Position numbers and translations under genes: made by a program
Assembly: GCF_000006565.2 (NCBI RefSeq)
Contig: NC_031468.1
Span: 1,574,747-1,638,746, forward strand
Length of the DNA stretch: 64,000 bases
Source: Toxoplasma gondii ME49
Taxonomy: Eukaryota; Apicomplexa; Conoidasida; Eucoccidiorida; Sarcocystidae
Direction of reading: 5' to 3'
Notes under the pieces: model-generated
The model's database searches: none
What the model saw: the letters and a program-made list of their open reading frames with translations, nothing else
Told to the model about the DNA's origin: nothing
Shown: positions 58,601 through 64,000 of the stretch, one piece after another
Layout: each line of letters starts with the position of its first letter
How positions within the stretch are numbered: the stretch's first letter is position 1

Positions 58601-61600
58601 GTGAGTGATGAGAGTCTGACAATCTCGTCTCGCCGAGACGCACTCCCGGCTGATGCAATTGTTTCTCTTGGAAGTGAAGACCTACGAATAACTAGTACCG
58701 GGTTCACGACTTTAAGTACAGACACATAGAAAGATATAGTTGTGTCTGGCTGTGACGAAAAGTCAGAAGAACAAAAGATCTTTCGACTCTTTACCTGTAT
58801 CGTCGAAGTTGCGATCCTGTCCAAGCTTTATCTGGGCTGGACGCGTCGTCCCGATATGCAGGCCGTGCGCCGGAGCTGCGGAAGTGAGAAGAAAAAACGA
58901 AAGACACGAGCACTGGAGGGACGTGAGACCTGGGAACGCCACTGCAGCTGAAGTCAAAGAGGGGAAAGCAGCAGACGCCAGAAGAAATATGTTTTTCTGT
59001 GCTCTCTTCCAGTGCATAGCGTTTGTCTCTTTCTCTGCTTTCTTCTCTTCTTCGCCTGCTTCTCCTTTGCCTGCTGCTGCTTCTTTTCTGCCTGTTCCCC
59101 ATCTGCTGCGTTTCTTCATTCTCTGCTTCCTTCGAGTGGGCGACCCCCTTGTCTGTCTGTGCTCCACTGTTTCTCCTTCGCGTCCGCCTTTTCCGGTCTG
59201 CCTACGTTGGAGGTGGCGGTCGTTCCCGGCGCAGACGACTTTCCAGAAGAAGCTGACAGGGGTGCACGCATGCGTCGAGACTGTCACATTGACCATGAGC
59301 GCGTGCTTTTTCGCCTCATCAAGTCCGACTTCCAGTTCGTCTGCTTGCGGGTCTCGGCACTTGAGGTACTGGATGTCGAGGTCCGCAATCGGTCGGTGCC
59401 TCGGATCGACGTGGCTGTGGAAGATTTCCCTCCCTTCTGCCGCGTTCAAGCGATAGGACAGCGCGACGCCTTCGAAAGCACCGAGAAGACGCGCAGAGAC
59501 ACAGACAAGAAACTCCAAACGGATGCACATGAGGAACACACCGCGTAGAGGGCGAAAGCCCCGCGGCACAAAGGTCGCTCTGAAGCGCGTACCCAGGAAG
59601 TCCACAAAAACACAGCGGCGACAGACAGGCGAGACGCGAAAAGGCCGACGAAACGCGCTCGCGGCAATCGTCGCCAAAGTTCGAATCCGAACAGAAGCTC
59701 CGTCCACCGACCTCGCCTCTGCGTTCCGTCTGCTTCCACGACAGTCGGGGAACAGAACGCGGAGTCTGTCTTTTTCTGGACACCGAGAGAGAAAACCCAG
59801 AGACAAGGAGGAAGACGGCGAGAACGAGAGACGGAACAGAGCGAGAGAAGACAAAGAGCGAGGGACAGGGAGAGATAAAAAGAACAGAGAAAGAGAGAGC
59901 GAGAAGTGTAATGGGGGCGACAGATAGAGGAACGGAGAAAGATAGAAAAGAGGGGAAAGAAGTGAGAACGGGACGCGAAAAAAGGAGAGAGTGTTTTTTC
60001 TGTCTTGGTCTTACTGTAATCTGCATGGATCTCAACGTGCATGACAGGCATTTCGAGAAGAGCAGAGAGCATATCTCCGAGGCCGACGACCGGCGCCGAC
60101 ATGCGGAAGACAGAAGCAGCGCCCTCGGCGATGCGGATGACCGGCAGACCTGAAAATCATAAAATCCACTTATTCTGCAGTTCAGCACAGAGACGTTCTC
60201 GCTTGTGGACCGAGTAAACATGTAAACAGAGCGACACATGGCAGCATCGGCGGCGGAAGAGATTCAGAACGCGCGTCCTAAAGAAAGGACCTCAGTCTCT
60301 GCATGGCGTGGAGTTTTCCGCTGATCCGCATGCACGTGGCCATCGATTCACTTCGTGGGGAGACGGTTATCGCGCAGATTGCTTCTTCGCTGTCTCTGCT
60401 GTCGACCGACACACACCACTCTACGCGCGCCGCAAAAAATAGATGCACGCTCTTATATATGCAAAAAGATCCGGATAGAGATCGAGACGCAGAAGCGAAC
60501 GCAGATACATACATGTAGGTTCTACGAGTTGGGGGCGCCCCAGCGTCTGCAAATTCCTCTACGCATGCGCCTTTCTGTGACCTGAGACGTGAGCCTGTTG
60601 CATGCGTTGGTGGTGCGACTGCTGTCCCGCTGTCTCTCTGTCAGTTGGCTTCGCAACCTCACCTTCTCGGTTCCCCGGCTCTGTCACGTTCCAGAGAGGC
60701 GTCACTTGGGTGTGTTCGACGACGAGTCTGGGATTGGCGGCGACGTCTCTGTCGACTTGGCGGTTGTTCATTTTCTTCTCGACAGCCGCGTTGTCTGGGT
60801 TGTCGCTCGCGGCCTCCTCCTCCAAATGGACGTGGTGGAGAACAGGCAATCCATGGCCTTCAGCGGCCTCGCGAACTGCGAAAGCTGGGTACCGGGCGGC
60901 GAGATCTGTCGGAAGGTTGGAGACGAGAAAGACGTCCAAGCCACTGCATTTCTCCACTTTCAAGTGATGCGACTGTTTGCCCACAAAACCTGGCGCCGCC
61001 GTCAAGGTCGAAGCCGCGAGACTTCGAGGCACCTGGACGGCATGCCCGGGAGAGCGAGGAGAGAAAGGAGAGGGAGGAGAAGAGAGAGAAGAAAGCCGAT
61101 CAGGAAGCGAGGGGGCAGGAGAGGAAAGACGTCCATTTATGTGGGCATAGTTTGCCTTGAAAGCCGACTCAAGAGCCTGTAGCACATCGCTTCCACCGGG
61201 AGGTGGTGGAGCCTCCAGAGGGCCATTTGGAAGATGGTGCTCAGGCAATGGAGACGAAGAGAGAGAAGAAGGAGAAGAGAGAGAAGAAGGAGAAGAGAGA
61301 GAAGAAGGAGAGAGAGAAGAAGGAGAAGAGATAGAAGGAACGGGATGTGGGACAGGAGAAGAAGAAACGGCGGAGCACGACAGTAGAGTCAAGAGACAGA
61401 TGGAGAGCCAGCAGAAGATCGCAGGCAAGCTTCGAGACAACTGACGAGCGTTTTTCAACGGGAGAGACAAAGACCGACGGCAGAGAGACGACCTCGAGCG
61501 AGACTGGGACGATGACGGAAGAGACGACAAAGGGAGGAGCAAGTCAACCTCGGAGGGTCCAGACTCGCGAGAGCGAGGCCGCGTGACACGCAGATGCGAG

Positions 61601-61701
61601 AGATTCTTCCCCCCTGCCTCCATCTTCGGTAGCCGTCGAGGAGAGAGGGAGAGAGGCCAAGAAAAGGAAAAACATGCGTTCGAGACAAGTCGGCTGGACA
61701 A
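52637..61701 (-). CDS. Multi-exon secreted or membrane-anchored protein with a CGxCGG cysteine module; family not recognised
   Basis: Exons in transcription order with matching phases: 61701-60582, 60149-60015, 59469-59206, 58875-58795, 58455-58301, 57723-57648, a short uncertain exon near 57390, 57094-56903, 56418-56375, 56280-56247, 56008-55959, 55833-55734, 55597-55510, 54373-54247 (tentative), 52984-52637. Exon 1 has a hydrophobic signal stretch (FCWLSICLLTLLSC) after a basic N-terminus, then SPSSLS repeats. Exons 2-11 look like a folded ectodomain. Exons 12-13 encode GTACCASKCGVCGGDQCHERPG continuing SVDECC and APPC, the pattern of a CGxCGG disulfide module seen in secreted proteins of many protists and algae. 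The tentative exon 14 is hydrophobic (ALLLLLLYLY), and the last exon is Ser/Pro-rich with an acidic end (FDDFEFGDL), as in a cytoplasmic tail. The start could be the Met at 61623. An extra exon near 54660-54850 is possible. I cannot assign a function. Confidence 0.72.
55248..55268. repeat. Short TATA microsatellite
   Basis: TA run in the intron between the cysteine-module exon 13 and the hydrophobic exon 14 of the Cys-rich gene. Confidence 0.75.
61254..61339 (-). repeat. Coding repeat encoding SPSSLS units
   Basis: A purine-rich plus-strand repeat (gagagaagaaggagaa) reads on the minus strand as repeated Ser-Pro-Ser-Ser-Leu-Ser in exon 1 of the Cys-rich gene, just after the signal stretch. 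It is likely length-variable between strains. Confidence 0.85.
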
Positions 61702-64000
61702 AGAGACCTCCCGGACCTCTCGCGCTCACGCAAGAACGGCGGAGCGCCTCGAAAGCACTCTTGAAGGAAATTTGAGCGGAAACTGAACAGGAGCGAGAGT
61801 CCTGGAAAGCACTGGTGACAAAGACTAAGGCCTAGACCAAGGCGAGGGGGGGAGAAGACACAGGCGAAGAAAGAGAAGCAGGGAAAAGAAAAGAGCGACG
61901 CGGACAGCGAAGAAGACTCGGGGGCGATTGCCGGCGACGCTCTCTCGAAGTCGCATGCCTTTTTGTTCGTGGAAAAACAAACGAGTCTTGAAACCACCTA
62001 TATCTGTTCGCGCGAAGGTCGCAAGGAACGTCCGGGTATCTAAAACCTTCTGGACTAGAAAAAAGAAAGGAGACGAAAAGGAGAAGAGACAAAGAAAAAC
62101 AAAAGCGTCAGCTTCACCATCCTCCCCCCTTGGCGAGTGACCTCGAGAGTAATCACCTTGCAGCGTTTCGGATTTCGCGAGCCCTTGTCAAGTCGAGGCG
62201 ACAAGAAAGCAGTCTAACGAAGCGAACAAAGAGTCCGTTGTTCGTCAAAACTGTGGCGCGCAGCCAAATGCCTAGGATACTTAACTATAGGAAACAAATG
62301 TTCAGCAAAAAGCGACAGCAGAAGCTCCCGATTTTGCGTAGCGCGCGAGGCGATTTTGTTCTGGGGGTTGCGGCGGGCGCGGGCAGACACGCATCCAGAC
62401 ATCTCCACGTAGATCCGCAGCACTTTCGCGATTTTGGAAATAAAAACGGCAAGAACGTCTGCGTTAGCTCTCCGAAAACTCTGCGACATCGTGTGAGAGT
62501 TTTGGCTCGCGTTTGGAAACACAGACGAAAGATCAAAAAGGCGCAGACACCGCCTCAAACCTCATGAGCTTGACACTTTCATCATTCCACAGCGGCAGCA
62601 GTTGGGGCTTGTCCTCATGGGAAGAGGCAGAGCGTTTTCCTCTCTCTTCCTTTTCCAGGTGATTATAGAAACTGAGGAGGGGCGGCAGGAAATTTGGGCT
62701 CTTGCGTCCTGTTTTTCTCTTCGCCGTCAACGGAAACCCATAGTTGACATCTAGATGTAGAACGCATTTTTTTCAGGTAGCTCGCACCGAACAGAAAAAA
62801 CTGTCCTTCCGCCCTCGCCCACGTTCTCCTGTAAATGAGGGCTGGGCTTCCTTCCTCTTTTCGTCTTTGTCTTTTTATTGAGACACGTAAACGAAGACGC
62901 GCCCTTCTACGTCTCACGCTGAGCAGCGTCGCCGCCACTCGTCCTCTACGTCTTCCAGCCAGAGGCAATAATACGTGCTATTTACACCTCTTTCCGGTTG
63001 TCGCCGTACATGGTTCTTCACCCGTGTACATACACATCTGCAGAATTCTCCAATTATACGCTGTAGTGAGGTTTGCCGGCGAATCCTACGCGCGGAATTC
63101 GCAGGAGGGAAGAAAAGTGGCGAACCGGTTCTGGTTGTGGTCTCCGGATGGCTGGGGCCGAGAGTAAAGAGGTCTTTTCTCCCCACCGGATAATCATTGT
63201 AAAGGCGATAAATTCGGAACCTGAGACGCCTCGTGCTGTTTTCAAGGGAGGCACTGCCCTGCCGCTCCATGCTCCTTGTCGAGAGCGGATGGGGTATGGA
63301 AATGGGAGATACCTTCAAAATAGAAACAGAAATGTGATGTCTGTAATTTACAGGGTACAAAGGTCCTTGCAGCCTGAAAGGCAAATCCTATGAGATCCCG
63401 GACTGCCTCGCTGCTGAAGAGCCCCGTCAAAAAACGGGAAGCGCTGGTGTAACACAACCAGGAGGGAAAAGCAGCCGGGAGAAACCAAGCAGACAAAAGG
63501 GTGAGCAGGAACTCACCTTTCCCTGTTTCCGCTTGTCGCGAGTGTCTGAGCGAAGAAGTAAAACCAATAGACTGCCTACTTCTTTGTCCCCGCACACACA
63601 AAACACCTCCTAGGATGTAAGAGTTCACTGCTCGCATTTGAAATCGTGCTCGCGAGTCTCGCTGTTTAGATCTCGCTACATTCGGGAATTGTAGATTCCC
63701 GATACTGAAGGTGTTTAGCCGCGTGTGTCACTCCTAGTGTTGGGGTTTCCACCAGGAAAGGGCACCAAGTTCTGTGAGCGAATTTTTCGTCCGGCGCGCA
63801 AGCTCCAGAGTCTGCAACAAAAATGCCGTCCCTATGTTTTTTGGGAACGCGTCTTTGCGATTAGGGTTCGACGTTCTGTTTTTCGACACAGATCGCGGTG
63901 CAAACTCCTCTTTCCGTCTTGTCGGCTTTTCTGCGTGGAAGGTCGTCCCATCTACCACGACCTTGAAACCATGGAAACACCACAGAAGCTGGATCCGGTA
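61702..64000. other. 5' flank of the Cys-rich gene, no further gene recognised
   Basis: Open frames on both strands are short and without motifs. The longest plus-strand one (62130-62567) is basic and unlike any family I know. I find no splice-compatible chain running off the right edge. This stretch presumably contains the promoter of the minus-strand gene. Confidence 0.5.

Noticed and set aside
59319..60239. Minus-strand 306-codon frame overlapping the Cys-rich gene
   Set aside because: It runs through intron 2 in a different frame, is Ser/Phe-rich from pyrimidine tracts, and conflicts with the phase-matched exons 2 and 3.
52637..61701. HAP2/GCS1-type gamete fusogen
   Set aside because: Considered because of a multi-exon secreted protein with many cysteines and a tail, but the ectodomain lacks recognisable HAP2 signatures and the CGxCGG module is not part of that family.
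62130..62567. Plus-strand 145-codon basic open frame
   Set aside because: No motif, no splice context and no conserved start; likely chance.
1..64000. CRISPR arrays, bacterial operons, Shine-Dalgarno sites, riboswitches
   Set aside because: The window is a eukaryotic nuclear sequence with spliced genes; the direct repeats found are microsatellites, coding repeats or gene duplications.

Overview
The window looks like nuclear DNA of a tissue-cyst coccidian of the Toxoplasma/Hammondia/Neospora group. Three things point there: genes with many short exons and GT-AG introns full of pyrimidine runs, TATA and TGCATGC-type microsatellites in introns and spacers, and a tandem array of rhoptry (ROP2-superfamily) pseudokinase genes with a signal peptide and an arginine-rich amphipathic segment. 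I cannot fix the species from sequence alone. Three runs of N (40862-41271, 45340-45621, 48921-48944) show that the array was not fully assembled.

Layout, left to right. (1) 1-4006: no gene seen. (2) 4007-18135, plus strand: a 20-exon gene whose exons join in one frame into about 1,707 codons. It is a 1,4-alpha-glucan branching enzyme (CBM48, GH13 barrel, C-terminal beta domain) with a complete GT-B glycosyltransferase of about 400 residues inserted inside conserved region IV of the barrel. The branching-enzyme active site is degenerate while the glycosyltransferase motifs are intact. (3) 18136-21120: spacer. (4) 21121-36324, plus strand: a gamma-tubulin complex component of the GCP4 type, about 19 exons, enlarged by low-complexity insertions and a tail of about 390 residues. 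(5) 37060-50518: four tandem units, each with a minus-strand ROP pseudokinase gene plus repeated flanks. Only the leftmost gene is open from start to stop; unit 2 has a 1-base frameshift, and units 3 and 4 share a nonsense codon just before the kinase domain. (6) 50519-52636: spacer. (7) 52637-61701, minus strand: a gene of about 15 exons for a secreted or membrane-anchored protein with a cysteine module of CGxCGG type. I do not recognise it as a named family. (8) 61702-64000: no gene seen.

How the genes relate. They are not an operon. The branching-enzyme/glycosyltransferase fusion fits storage-polysaccharide (amylopectin) metabolism, GCP4 fits microtubule nucleation, and the ROP array fits secreted effectors of the parasitophorous vacuole. 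The ROP array is transcribed towards the 3' end of GCP4 (convergent) and away from the Cys-rich gene, which lies behind it on the same strand.

Most notable: the glycosyltransferase inserted into a probably inactive branching enzyme, with a duplicated exon in the same gene; and the pseudokinase array that appears to be decaying, where two copies could still encode a signal peptide plus membrane-binding helices without the pseudokinase domain.
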